A stretch of 52,860 nt of DNA from Thermodesulfobacteriota bacterium (GCA_040757775.1 JBFLWQ010000001.1:190001-242860), one strand, 5' to 3'. Shown: positions 36,039 through 44,926, numbered from the stretch's first letter. Numbers and translations are program-made. The notes: generated by a model not told the origin, from the sequence alone.

Positions 36039-37229
36039 CTATCTCGGCTCCTTACCAAAAATGTTTACAAGCACGGTAGTCCCCAGACCGCCAAGATTAT
36101 GGGTACAGCCTATTTGAGCATCTTTTACCTGTCTTTCTCCTGCCTCTCCTCTTAAATGCCACCAGAGTTCACAGATCTGGGCAACACCTGTAGCACCTAT
36201 AGGATGCCCCTTTGCCTTAAGTCCTCCACTCGCGTTACATGGCTTGCTGCCACTAAGCATAGGGTGACCCTCTTCTATCCATTTGCCGCCTTCGCCTTTT
36301 TTACAGAAGCCCATATCCTCATAGGTAATTAGCTCTGTAATGGTAAAACAGTCATGGAGTTCAGCCAAATCAACATCATCAGGCCCAATGCCTGCCATCT
36401 TATAGGCTTCTTTGGCAGCGGCCTGTGTTGCCGGAAATTCTATGAAGTTCTTTTTCCACGGTTGGTACATAGGATCAGTTGCCAGCCCTGTCCCCATGAA
36501 ATACAGTGGCTGATCCGTATACTCTCTTGCTCTATCCTGCCTTGTTAGGAGAATTGCTGCTGCTCCGTCGGTTGTAGGACAGGCATCAAACAGCCCCAAA
36601 GGCCATGAGAGAAGGGGAGCATTCAATGCCTGCTCCACAGTTATCTCAAAATTGAAATGGGTATAAGGGTCTAAAGTACCGTTGTGATGGTTCTTTACAG
36701 CTATCATGGCAAGGTGGTCTCTCTTCGTACCAAATTTATCCATATGGGCTGTGGCAAGGGAGCCAAACCTTTGAGGGGCTGATGCCCCCCTGGGGTGCCA
36801 CCATGCATGATACATGACACCGGTTTGGGCGATAAGGGAATCTCTCGATGGTATGTCCCTCATCTTTTCCGCACCGACTACCAAAACCAGATCGTACACC
36901 CCGGATGCTACAGCAAAGGCAGCATTTCTTACAGCATCACTGCCCGTACAGCACGCATTCTCCATTCTACTTACAGGCCTTGGAAAGAACCTTATGGGTT
37001 CTGCCAGTCCTGCTCCCGTAAGTATCTCTCTCCGAAATCCGGTTCCGGGGATACATGTTCCCAACCACCCCGCTTCTATATCTTTCTCATCTATTCCTTT
37101 ATCAACGCTTTTTAAACATGCCCTGTAGGCACCTACTATCATATCCTCATAGCTCTGATCAAACAGTTCCCCGAATTTAATCATTCCAGCGCCAACAACG
37201 GCTACTGGCAATCCTTTTTGCTTCGCCAT
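36039..37229 (-). CDS. SCP-x/BbsB-type thiolase (second copy)
   Basis: A 396-residue thiolase of the same branch as the one at 10843-12054. The nucleophile lies in MENACCTGSDAVRNA (Cys93, followed by another Cys). ELHDCFTITELITYEDMGFC and [25 protein letters not shown] are present. AGGAGG precedes the ATG. It is the last gene of the right-hand minus cluster, 12 bp after an HMGCS-like/DUF35 fusion gene, repeating the pair seen at 10843-13517. The two copies have clearly diverged, so different 3-oxoacyl-CoA substrates are likely. Confidence 0.88.
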   Translation of the reverse strand: MAKQKGLPVAVVGAGMIKFGELFDQSYEDMIVGAYRACLKSVDKGIDEKDIEAGWLGTCIPGTGFRREILTGAGLAEPIRFFPRPVSRMENACCTGSDAVRNAAFAVASGVYDLVLVVGAEKMRDIPSRDSLIAQTGVMYHAWWHPRGASAPQRFGSLATAHMDKFGTKRDHLAMIAVKNHHNGTLDPYTHFNFEITVEQALNAPLLSWPLGLFDACPTTDGAAAILLTRQDRAREYTDQPLYFMGTGLATDPMYQPWKKNFIEFPATQAAAKEAYKMAGIGPDDVDLAELHDCFTITELITYEDMGFCKKGEGGKWIEEGHPMLSGSKPCNASGGLKAKGHPIGATGVAQICELWWHLRGEAGERQVKDAQIGCTHNLGGLGTTVLVNIFGKEPR

Positions 37230-37241
37230 AAAAAAGTCCTC

Positions 37242-38699
37242 CTATTCTTTTACCGGTCTGAACTTATACCCATACCTTACCAGCCCCAATTCCTGACCAC
37301 ATCTCCTGAAGACAAGCTCCACTTTACCACCTACTTTAACATCCTCTGGTTTGCAGTCCGTCATCATTGAGGAAACATTGCCGCCATATTGCCCCTTTGC
37401 CCCTTCCATCTTTGCCGTACAAATTGGTATGGGAGCCTGTTCAGGACTTACCGCTACCACATACTGGAAATTGAAGGTTAATATTTTACCTCTTCTGGGA
37501 AGGGGAACTTCTTCAAATTCCTCTCCCCTGCAGTCAATACAATAATGCCTCCTGGGGAAATTCAACGAACCACATCCTTTACATTCCAATGCCTTCAGCT
37601 TTAATTCATACTCCTTTTCTCTCTCTCCGGAAGGCTGGGTTACAATGGCTGACATAGGTTCAGGAAGTCCCTTTACCTTGAGTATGCCGATGGTCTTTTG
37701 ATAAGTGTAATAATCTATATATTCCTTATTTTCCAGGTAACGCTTAACAGGGGTTACCCTATCCCTTTTTGTATTTATATCTTCTGAGACGAGGAGAGAA
37801 AAGGCATCACTCCCTGCCCCTGAACCATAAGATACCAGAAGTATCCTCTCACCGGGTTCAGCCTGATCAAGAGCTGCCGCAAGTTCAAGGAAAGCAGAGC
37901 TGGAACCCGTGTCCCCGCAAAGAGGAGAAACAATGGACGAAGGCATCTTAACGGACTTTATCCCCAGTTTCTTGGCAGCCGAGGCAGGAGACTGGCCATC
38001 GGGCTGGGTAAAGGCTGCGTACTGAAAGTCACTTCCTGCCTTTTCTGCCTTCTTGAAAAATCCTTTGCCGGCATCAACGATAATCTTTGAATAACCAGCA
38101 AAACGCTCGTACCTTGGGTCATCATAACGGTTTACAAATTGATCACCATCACTCCTCCATGTGCCGGTAAAACTGGTAGAAAGGGAATACGAATATTCAA
38201 ATTCCGCTATCTTACCATCGCTGCCCAATATACACGCCGCAGCTCCAGCTCCCAGGGAGTGCTCCAGAGAATCGCCAGGCACTCCCAATTGCCAGTCTGT
38301 CCCTATCACCAGCCCATATTTCCCTCTTCCCGCCTCTAAAAAGTCCATACACGACCTGAGGGCGATTGTACTCGACTTTGTGGATCCACCAAAGTCGGCA
38401 ATAGAAGCACTTTGAGACATACCTAAAGTCTCTGCTATGATTACAGCTATAGACTTACTGATGTATGGACTGGATACAGAACCTACATACAAAGCATCTA
38501 TCTCCGACAGGGTCACTCCCGCATGGGCAATAGCATCCTGGGCAGCCGCTACTGCCATGGTGGTAGCATCCTCGTCGAAGCCTGCCACGGATTTTTCATT
38601 AATCCCGGGGGCCCTGCCCCCCCAAACCTTGGATATGTCTTCCCTCTTCAACCTGTATTTTGGGATATACACCCCATAACCTACTATACCAACGGACAT
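37242..38699 (-). CDS. HMG-CoA-synthase-like domain fused to DUF35 (second copy)
   Basis: The 485-residue fusion starts MSVGIVGYGVYIPKYRLKRE. The thiolase-like domain occupies about residues 1-310. A DUF35 zinc ribbon (CKGCGSLNFPRRHYCIDC) and OB-fold follow. The nucleophile region reads ADFGGSTKSSTIAL (101-114), with Thr in place of Cys, and the His motif reads AAFTQPDGQ, with Thr in place of His. Both canonical HMG-CoA synthase residues are thus absent, as in the paralogue at 12078. It probably forms a channelled complex with the thiolase encoded 12 bp downstream. The B12 small-subunit gene ends 17 bp upstream. Confidence 0.85.
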   Translation of the reverse strand: MSVGIVGYGVYIPKYRLKREDISKVWGGRAPGINEKSVAGFDEDATTMAVAAAQDAIAHAGVTLSEIDALYVGSVSSPYISKSIAVIIAETLGMSQSASIADFGGSTKSSTIALRSCMDFLEAGRGKYGLVIGTDWQLGVPGDSLEHSLGAGAAACILGSDGKIAEFEYSYSLSTSFTGTWRSDGDQFVNRYDDPRYERFAGYSKIIVDAGKGFFKKAEKAGSDFQYAAFTQPDGQSPASAAKKLGIKSVKMPSSIVSPLCGDTGSSSAFLELAAALDQAEPGERILLVSYGSGAGSDAFSLLVSEDINTKRDRVTPVKRYLENKEYIDYYTYQKTIGILKVKGLPEPMSAIVTQPSGEREKEYELKLKALECKGCGSLNFPRRHYCIDCRGEEFEEVPLPRRGKILTFNFQYVVAVSPEQAPIPICTAKMEGAKGQYGGNVSSMMTDCKPEDVKVGGKVELVFRRCGQELGLVRYGYKFRPVKE

Positions 38700-38716
38700 A
38701 GCAACCTCCTATCTGT

Positions 38717-39121
38717 CTATTTCTTTCGGACATTTTCATTAATATACTTTATGATATCATCCATAGAGGCACCAGAAATAAAAACCTCATCAACCCCCAT
38801 TTCTTTAAGTTTTGGGATATCCTGTCTGGGAAATACCCCGCCTAAAATAACCAGTACATCTGCGATATTTTTCTCCCTCAAAAGGTTTATAATCTTGGGT
38901 GTGTGGGTAAGCTGCTCCCCGGAAAGAAAACTCAATCCTATGACATCTGCATCCTCCTCTATCGCTGTCCTGACAACCTTTTCCGGAGTTTGAAACGCCC
39001 CCATAAAGATCACTTCCATACCTGCATCCCTGAGTGATCTGGTTACCACTTTTATCCCCCTATCATGGCCATCCAAACTAACCTTTGCCATTACAACCCT
39101 TATCTTTCTCTCAGGTTCCAT
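38717..39121 (-). CDS. B12-binding small subunit of an acyl-CoA mutase (second copy)
   Basis: A 134-residue protein starting MEPERKIRVVMAKVSLDGHD. The ATG at 39121 is chosen because GGGAAGG precedes it; a longer frame would overlap the upstream dehydrogenase gene. SLDGHDRGIKVVTRSL holds the cobalt-ligating DxHxxG His, and EDADVIGLSFLSGEQL and VLVILGGVFPRQD complete the fold. Its large subunit is not adjacent. The likely partner is at 45941-47608, seven genes upstream in the same direction. Confidence 0.92.
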   Translation of the reverse strand: MEPERKIRVVMAKVSLDGHDRGIKVVTRSLRDAGMEVIFMGAFQTPEKVVRTAIEEDADVIGLSFLSGEQLTHTPKIINLLREKNIADVLVILGGVFPRQDIPKLKEMGVDEVFISGASMDDIIKYINENVRKK

Positions 39122-39158
39122 ACCTTCCCTTTCTCTATTGCCAATTATCGATTTATAT

Positions 39159-40304
39159 TTACCCAAGCAAATTCCTGGAAACAACTACCCTCTGTATCTG
39201 GTTTGATCCATCATATATCTGTACCGACTTTGCGTCCCGCATCCTCCTCTCCACTGGATACTCCTTTGTATACCCATAGCCACCCATAATTTGAACAGCA
39301 TCTGTGGTCACCTTCATTCCCACATCGGCGGCATAGCACTTGGACATACAAACCAGGGTCTCTATATTCTTAAAACTCTCCCCATCTGTATCCATAGCAT
39401 ATGCCGTTCTGTATATAAGGGATCTGGCGCTTTCTATCAATATCGCCATGTCAGCAAGCATAAACTGGACAGCCTGAAAACTGGCTATTGGTTTCCCAAA
39501 TTGAAACCTCTGTTTTGCGTACTCCACCACATAATCCAGGGCACCCTGGGCATTACCCAGTGCCGTACATCCTGCTCCCCATACACGCATCATGTTTGCA
39601 ATATTGAGCAGTAAGCCCCAACCCTTATTAACCTCTCCAATGAGATTGTCTTTAGGCACCCTTGCATCTTCAAAAATCAGTTCAACAGTACCGGTACCAG
39701 CAAACCCCATCTTTTGTTCTTTCTTGCCTACCCGAAAACCGGGCGTGTTTTTATCAACCATAATCACGCTGATGCCCTTTGTCTTTTCTCCTCCGGTTCT
39801 CACAAAAACCAGATGGAGTTCTGCGACCTCACCGGTAGTTATAAATGCCTTTGAACCGTTTATAATGTAATGGTCTCCATCCAAGCTAGCCTTTGTTTGC
39901 AGAGAACCGGCATCAGAACCATGGTTTGGTTCTGTCAGGGCAAAAGAGCATGCCTGCGTTCCCTGTTCAAGCCTTTTAAAAAACCTAACCTGTTGAGATT
40001 CCGTAGCCGCCTTCAATAGTATCTGTAAGGCAGCACCTGTGGTAACCAACATTTGGGGTGCAGAGGCATAAGCCTTTGCAAGCTCCTCTACAATAAGACA
40101 GAGGGTTGTGGTATTGGCATCAATACCCCCATACTTTTCAGGGAGAACCATCTTAAAGAGGTTGTTCTCTTTATAGACCTCTACATAGTCCATAGGAAAT
40201 TTATCGGTTTCATCTATCTCAGCCGCTCGCGGCGCAATCTTTTCCTTTGCGATCTTCCTCACCATATCACGGATCATCTTCTGCTCTTCAGTCAGTTGAA
40301 TCAT
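39159..40304 (-). CDS. Acyl-CoA dehydrogenase with Asp in place of the catalytic Glu
   Basis: A 381-residue SCAD-type flavoprotein: MIQLTEEQKMIRDMVRKIAK, FALTEPNHGSDAGSLQTKAS, QIMGGYGYTKEYPVERRMRDA. The catalytic segment, normally YEGTxQIQR, reads IYDGSNQIQRVVVSRNLLG, so the base position is Asp365. Helix G (NIANMMRVWGAGC) has no alternative Glu. It belongs to a set of three similar enzymes here (with 40442 and 42820) sharing the change, so it is a conserved trait, not damage. A shifted proton-abstraction geometry, as known for cyclic acyl-CoA dehydrogenases lacking the Glu, is one possible explanation. Confidence 0.9.
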   Translation of the reverse strand: MIQLTEEQKMIRDMVRKIAKEKIAPRAAEIDETDKFPMDYVEVYKENNLFKMVLPEKYGGIDANTTTLCLIVEELAKAYASAPQMLVTTGAALQILLKAATESQQVRFFKRLEQGTQACSFALTEPNHGSDAGSLQTKASLDGDHYIINGSKAFITTGEVAELHLVFVRTGGEKTKGISVIMVDKNTPGFRVGKKEQKMGFAGTGTVELIFEDARVPKDNLIGEVNKGWGLLLNIANMMRVWGAGCTALGNAQGALDYVVEYAKQRFQFGKPIASFQAVQFMLADMAILIESARSLIYRTAYAMDTDGESFKNIETLVCMSKCYAADVGMKVTTDAVQIMGGYGYTKEYPVERRMRDAKSVQIYDGSNQIQRVVVSRNLLG

Positions 40305-40328
40305 TCTCTCCTCTTACACATCCATATA

Positions 40329-40428
40329 GGGTTCAAGGGATCAAGGGGTCAAGGATTCAAGTGAAAGAAACTTATTAAAATAACTTAGAAAACCCGCCAA
40401 AGGCGGGAACCCTAGAATCCTTGAACCC
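40329..40428. repeat. MITE-like element with inverted ends
   Basis: A 100-bp element with 10-bp inverted ends GGGTTCAAGG (40329-40338) and CCTTGAACCC (40419-40428). Internally there is a CCCGCC-AAA-GGCGGG hairpin (40393-40407) and repeats of TCAAGG. It lies between two dehydrogenase genes on the same strand and may weaken read-through between them. Confidence 0.75.
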
Positions 40429-40441
40429 TTTATTTGGTTTA

Positions 40442-41596
40442 CTAAAACTTGCCCAGCAGGTTTCTAGATATGATTACCCTCTGAATCTGATTGGTCCCGT
40501 CGAATATCTGTACACCTTTTGCGTCCCTCATCATGCGTTCCAGAGGGTAGTCTTTCGTGTAGCCATACCCCCCAAGTATCTGAACAGCATCTGTCGTAAC
40601 CTTCATTGCCGTATCAGTCGTAAAACACTTCGCCATGGAAACCATAGACTCAATCTTGTTAACGGATTCTGTTCCCTGATCAATCATCCATGATGCCCGG
40701 TAGATCAGTGAGCGGGCTGCTTCTGTCAGTATTGCCATATCGGCAAGCATGAACTGAATAGCTTGAAAGCTGCCAATAGGCTTTCCAAACTGAATCCTTT
40801 CCCTGGCATATCCAGTCGCATATTCAAGTGCCCCTTCAGCAATTCCCAGAGAGGTGGATGCAGCTCCCCACGTTCGCATCAGGTTGCCATACTCCGTGAG
40901 CATCTTCCATCCCTGTCCTTCTTCTCCCAGCAGGTTTTCCTTCGGGACCCTTGCGTCCTCAAAGATGAGTTCTACAGTGGGATTCCCCCGAAGACCCATC
41001 TTATTTTCCTTCTTTCCAAAACTAAACCCGGGGGTCCCTTTCTCCACTATGAATACACTCATACCTTTAGCCCTCTGCCCTGGCCGAGTCATAGCAAAAA
41101 CCAGATAAAAATCCGACACCTCACCTGTGGAGATAAATATCTTGTTTCCATTAAATACGTAACTATCCCCATCCAGAATAGCCTTAGTTTGAATAGATGC
41201 CGCGTCAGATCCGGAATTGGGTTCAGTCAGGACAAAGGCGCATATCTTATCAGCAGAGGCAAATTTGGGAAAGAACCTATTCTTTTGTTCTTCATTACCA
41301 CCCCGCACAAGTACGTTCAAAAGTGCCTGGGTTGTAAATACCGTCAGTCCACATGCAGGGGACACCTTTGCAATCTCTTCTATAACTATACAAAGGGTTG
41401 TGTTATTGGCATTCACGCCCCCGTATTCTTCAGGCAAAACCAGATTCAAAAGCCCGTTCTCTCCAAAAACCTTTGCAATATCCCATGGAAATTCATCTGT
41501 TTCATCTATCTCAGCTGCCCTTGGAGCTACCTTATCCTTCACCAGTTTCCTAACCATTTTCTGCATCATCTTCTGCTCTTCTGTAAAATGAATCAC
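40442..41596 (-). CDS. Acyl-CoA dehydrogenase with Asp in place of the catalytic Glu
   Basis: A 384-residue SCAD-type enzyme close to the 39159 gene: MIHFTEEQKMMQKMVRKLVK, FVLTEPNSGSDAASIQTKA, QILGGYGYTKDYPLERMMRDA. The catalytic segment reads IFDGTNQIQRVIISRNLLG, giving Asp366 where MCAD-type enzymes have Glu. Helix G (EYGNLMRTWGAAS) offers no substitute Glu. It starts 21 bp after the stop of the 41618 dehydrogenase gene, so the dehydrogenases are likely co-transcribed and act on related intermediates. Confidence 0.9.
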   Translation of the reverse strand: MIHFTEEQKMMQKMVRKLVKDKVAPRAAEIDETDEFPWDIAKVFGENGLLNLVLPEEYGGVNANNTTLCIVIEEIAKVSPACGLTVFTTQALLNVLVRGGNEEQKNRFFPKFASADKICAFVLTEPNSGSDAASIQTKAILDGDSYVFNGNKIFISTGEVSDFYLVFAMTRPGQRAKGMSVFIVEKGTPGFSFGKKENKMGLRGNPTVELIFEDARVPKENLLGEEGQGWKMLTEYGNLMRTWGAASTSLGIAEGALEYATGYARERIQFGKPIGSFQAIQFMLADMAILTEAARSLIYRASWMIDQGTESVNKIESMVSMAKCFTTDTAMKVTTDAVQILGGYGYTKDYPLERMMRDAKGVQIFDGTNQIQRVIISRNLLGKF

Positions 41597-41617
41597 GCTT
41601 TTAACCTCCCAACTTAA

Positions 41618-42769
41618 TTAAACCACCTGCAAACCCATAGCCCTGGAGATAACCGTCCTCTGCATCTGGGAAGACCCTGCACTTACTGTGATTATCCTCG
41701 AATCCCTGAAATGCCGTTGCATATCGTATTCAAGAGAATATCCGTATCCACCCATTATCTGCATACCCTGGTTGGATAATCTGGCATATGTCTCAGATCC
41801 AAAAAGCTTGGCCATACTCACCTCTTTCATACACGGTATACCCTGATCATACATCCATGCAGCTCTGTATGTAAGCAAGCGGGCAGCATCGACTTCAGTC
41901 TGCATGTCTGCCAGCATGTGACCTATAGCCTGAAAGGTACCGATGGGCCTGCCAAATTGTACCCTCTGCTTTGAATGCTCCAGCGCCATATTTACAACAG
42001 TTTGGGAACTCCCTATAAATGTTGAACACCCATAGAGTCTTTCCAGCTCAAGCCCTGAAAGTAGTATCTTCCATCCGCTGTTTAACTCCCCCACCATGTT
42101 TCCCCTGGGAACCCGGACATCTTCGAAGAATACCTCATTGGTATGAAGCATCTTTCTTCCCAAGGTCTTTATCCTTCTTATTTCAACTCCAGGAGCATTA
42201 CTGGGAACAAGTATAAGGCTTATACCTTTGTGTTTAGGAAGGTCCTTGTCCGTTCTTACATAGACACTCATAATGTTGTTCTTTGCATCGGCTGCTGTCT
42301 GGAAGGTCTTCTGCCCGTTTATAACCCAGCTGTCCCCCTGCAGAACCGCCGATGTCATGAGGGAAGCAGCATCAGATCCTGCATTAGGTTCTGTTATAGA
42401 GATGGAGAGCCTGATCTCGTTTTTTATCATCTTAGGTATATAAAACTTTTTCTGCCCCTCGTTCCCATTTTCCAAGATGTTCAACCCACAGAATATACTG
42501 ATACCGAATCCTGCAGCTATTTCGTAGGAAAACCGGGACATCTCCTCTCCCACAATCACAAAATCTACAGCACCTAATCCGCTCCCATCATATTCTTCAG
42601 GAAAGGGCAGGCCAAACCAACCCAGTTTTGCCATCTTCCCGTAAAGCTCATACGGATATTGTTCTTTTTCATCAAGCTCTCTCACATATTCCGGAGGGCA
42701 TTCCCTTTCCATAAAATCCCTTACACTCTCTTTCAGAATATTTTGTTCTTCCGTAAATCCAAATTCCAT
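41618..42769 (-). CDS. Acyl-CoA dehydrogenase with isovaleryl-CoA-dehydrogenase-type base position
   Basis: A 383-residue enzyme of another subtype: MEFGFTEEQNILKESVRDFM, ISITEPNAGSDAASLMTSAV, QIMGGYGYSLEYDMQRHFRDS. The C-terminal segment reads VSAGSSQMQR, with Ala364 at the MCAD base position. Helix G reads LSGLELERLYG, placing Glu243 where isovaleryl-CoA and long-chain dehydrogenases have their base. It is therefore probably active, with a different active-site layout that suits branched or bulky acyl chains. It lies between two Asp-type dehydrogenase genes. Confidence 0.9.
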   Translation of the reverse strand: MEFGFTEEQNILKESVRDFMERECPPEYVRELDEKEQYPYELYGKMAKLGWFGLPFPEEYDGSGLGAVDFVIVGEEMSRFSYEIAAGFGISIFCGLNILENGNEGQKKFYIPKMIKNEIRLSISITEPNAGSDAASLMTSAVLQGDSWVINGQKTFQTAADAKNNIMSVYVRTDKDLPKHKGISLILVPSNAPGVEIRRIKTLGRKMLHTNEVFFEDVRVPRGNMVGELNSGWKILLSGLELERLYGCSTFIGSSQTVVNMALEHSKQRVQFGRPIGTFQAIGHMLADMQTEVDAARLLTYRAAWMYDQGIPCMKEVSMAKLFGSETYARLSNQGMQIMGGYGYSLEYDMQRHFRDSRIITVSAGSSQMQRTVISRAMGLQVV

Positions 42770-42819
42770 ATCCTATCTCCTTTTCAAATTTGTTATATGA
42801 GATAAAAAGGGGGACATCG

Positions 42820-43974
42820 TCACTTCATTCCCAACAGATTCCTTGCAACTACCAATCTCTGTATCTGATTGGTACCGTCAAATATCTGAACGCTCTTGGC
42901 ATCCCTCATCATTCTCTCAACAGGGTAATCCTTAATGTACCCGTACCCACCCAAAACCTGGACTGCATCTGTTGCTACCTTGATTGCTGTATCTCCAGAC
43001 AGACATTTTGACATAGAAACCATGGAACCTATTTCTGTAGCCGACCCTTCTCCCCTGTCAATCATCTGGGAAGTTCGATACAGGATGGAACGGACAGCCT
43101 CTGTCTGTATGTGCATATCAGCCAACATAAACTGTATAGCTTGAAGGGAAGCAATGGGTTTCCCAAACTGGTATCTCTGTTTTGAGTATTCAACAGCATA
43201 ATCCAGGGCACCCTGGGCAATGCCAAGTCCCATAGCCGAAGCACCGTAGAGTCTCATCTGATTGGCTACCTGAGCCAGTATCTTCCACCCCTCTCCCTCT
43301 CCGCCCACAATATTCTCTTTTGGTACCTTGGCATTTTCAAATATAATATCCGCCAGAGGATCCCCCCTTAATCCCATTTTATTTTCCTTCTTCCCCATAG
43401 AAAAGCCCGGGGTATCCTTTTCAATAACAAATACCGATATCCCCTTTTTCTTATCAAGGGTTTTCACCCTGGCAAAGACGAGATAAAAATCAGAGACTAT
43501 AGCGTTCGATATAAAACACTTTCTGCCATTCAGCACATAGTAATCCCCTTCTAATACCGCGTTTGTCTTCATAGCGTTGGCATCAGAGCCTGCCTCCGGT
43601 TCTGTTAAGGCAAAGGCACTTATTTTATCACCCTGAGACAATCTTGGAAAAAACCTGTCCTTCTGTTCAGAGGTAGCAGCACGTACAAGTATATGGATGA
43701 GGGCTCCGCTGCTGAATACAATGCAGGAACAGGATGCTGATACCCTTGCTATCTCCTCCATGACAAGACAGAGGGTCGTTGTATCTGCTCCAACCCCACC
43801 GTATTCATCGGGAAGAACCAGTTTAAGTGTTCCATTCTGTTTGTACAGTTCCACGATATCCCAGGGAAACTCATCTGTTTCATCTATCTCTGCTGCTCTC
43901 GGAGCAATCTTTTCTAAAGCTATCCTTCTTGTAGCATTACGAATCATCAACTGCTCTTCGGTAAAATTTAACAT
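42820..43974 (-). CDS. Acyl-CoA dehydrogenase with Asp in place of the catalytic Glu
   Basis: A 384-residue protein starting MLNFTEEQLMIRNATRR at the ATG at 43974 (AAGAGGA upstream). A longer frame would enter a repeat element. ALTEPEAGSDANAMKTNAV and QVLGGYGYIKDYPVERMMRDA are family motifs. The catalytic segment reads IFDGTNQIQRLVVARNLLG with Asp366; helix G (QVANQMRLYGASA) has no Glu. It is the third member of the Asp set in this cluster. It is the first dehydrogenase gene after the two crotonase-fold genes, separated from them by a MITE-like repeat. Confidence 0.9.
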   Translation of the reverse strand: MLNFTEEQLMIRNATRRIALEKIAPRAAEIDETDEFPWDIVELYKQNGTLKLVLPDEYGGVGADTTTLCLVMEEIARVSASCSCIVFSSGALIHILVRAATSEQKDRFFPRLSQGDKISAFALTEPEAGSDANAMKTNAVLEGDYYVLNGRKCFISNAIVSDFYLVFARVKTLDKKKGISVFVIEKDTPGFSMGKKENKMGLRGDPLADIIFENAKVPKENIVGGEGEGWKILAQVANQMRLYGASAMGLGIAQGALDYAVEYSKQRYQFGKPIASLQAIQFMLADMHIQTEAVRSILYRTSQMIDRGEGSATEIGSMVSMSKCLSGDTAIKVATDAVQVLGGYGYIKDYPVERMMRDAKSVQIFDGTNQIQRLVVARNLLGMK

Positions 43975-44013
43975 ACTATGTCCTCTTAACAATATTTCGT
44001 TATTCTGTATTCT

Positions 44014-44103
44014 GTCATTCCGTACTTGACCTTGTATCGAGTACGGGGCAGGCACGGAATCCAGTCTTTTAGTTTTCTGGATTCCTGCTTTCGCAGGAAT
44101 GAC
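44014..44103. repeat. MITE-like element with GTCATTCC / GGAATGAC ends
   Basis: A 90-bp element between the 43974 and 44162 genes. Its terminal 8 bp are inverted (GTCATTCC at 44014-44021, GGAATGAC at 44096-44103), and CCTGC-TTTC-GCAGG forms a hairpin near the right end. Elements with these ends are common in proteobacterial genomes. Confidence 0.78.
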
Positions 44104-44147
44104 TATTGAAACCCTGCAGCAAGCTCCAGGGAATTATCAAGTTAAAA
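44098..44147. repeat. Second copy of the ATGACTATTGAAACCCT repeat unit
   Basis: This unit matches 27544-27594 with a few substitutions and a short length difference. It starts within the right end of the MITE-like element at 44014-44103 and stops just before the crotonase gene. Confidence 0.7.
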
Positions 44148-44161
44148 ATCTGCATTCAATA

Positions 44162-44926
44162 TTAGAACCCCTTAAAATTGGGTTTTCTCTTATTCAAGAA
44201 TGCATCCATGCCTTCTTTTGCATCCTCTGTTGCAAAGAGCCCACACATGGCATCAACAGCATAGCTCAATTCTTCTCCGTGGAGATCCCTATTAACGGAT
44301 GACTTGATGAGCTCTACGGCTAAGGGAGCCTTGGACATGATTTTCTTGGCCATCTCCATTGAGGCATCCATAAGCCCTTCATGAGGCACTACCTTGCTTA
44401 TCAGCCCTATTCTCAGTGCCTCTTCTGCAGATATCTGGTCACAGGTCATAGCCAGCTCCTTTGACTTCGCTCTGCCAACCAACTGGTGTAACCTGATTAT
44501 GGCAAAACCCGGAGCTAGACCAATAGCCGCTTCGGGCACACCAAATTTTGCCTTTTCAGAGGCAATAATTATATCGGAGGAGATGGCAACCTCCAGTCCG
44601 CCACCTAAAGCAAGACCATTTACAGCAGCAATAACCGGCTTTGGATACTTTTCCATGAAGGCTAAAAAGGGTATAACATCTCCCATGAATCTGCGAATAC
44701 TAGCCATATCAAACTTAAAACCGCTTATGTCCGCCCCTGCACAGAAAGCCCTGTCAGTTCCTGTAAGGACTAAAACCCTTATCTCTTTATCTTTGAGGGC
44801 CTCGTCATAAGCCACTTTAAGGTCTGCCCGAAGTTGGTTACTCAAGGCGTTTAACCTCTCAGGGTAATTCATAGTTATAATTGCAACACCATCCTTTTTT
44901 TCATACAAAACCACCTTTAAATCCAT
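44162..44926 (-). CDS. Enoyl-CoA hydratase/isomerase (crotonase) family, both catalytic Glu present
   Basis: A 254-residue crotonase-fold protein, likely an enoyl-CoA hydratase. The oxyanion-hole segments are DRAFCAGADISGF (about 58-70) and NGLALGGGLEVAIS, with the first Glu; the second Glu is in FGVPEAAIGLAPG. These correspond to the rat hydratase pair Glu144/Glu164. AAGGAGGA precedes the ATG. It would hydrate the product of the neighbouring acyl-CoA dehydrogenases. A downstream hydroxyacyl-CoA dehydrogenase is not obvious in the window. Confidence 0.92.
   Translation of the reverse strand: MDLKVVLYEKKDGVAIITMNYPERLNALSNQLRADLKVAYDEALKDKEIRVLVLTGTDRAFCAGADISGFKFDMASIRRFMGDVIPFLAFMEKYPKPVIAAVNGLALGGGLEVAISSDIIIASEKAKFGVPEAAIGLAPGFAIIRLHQLVGRAKSKELAMTCDQISAEEALRIGLISKVVPHEGLMDASMEMAKKIMSKAPLAVELIKSSVNRDLHGEELSYAVDAMCGLFATEDAKEGMDAFLNKRKPNFKGF

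Noticed and set aside
40763-41617. 284-codon plus-strand open frame opposite an acyl-CoA dehydrogenase
   Set aside because: It is antisense to a clear dehydrogenase with all family motifs. The long open frame reflects codon bias.
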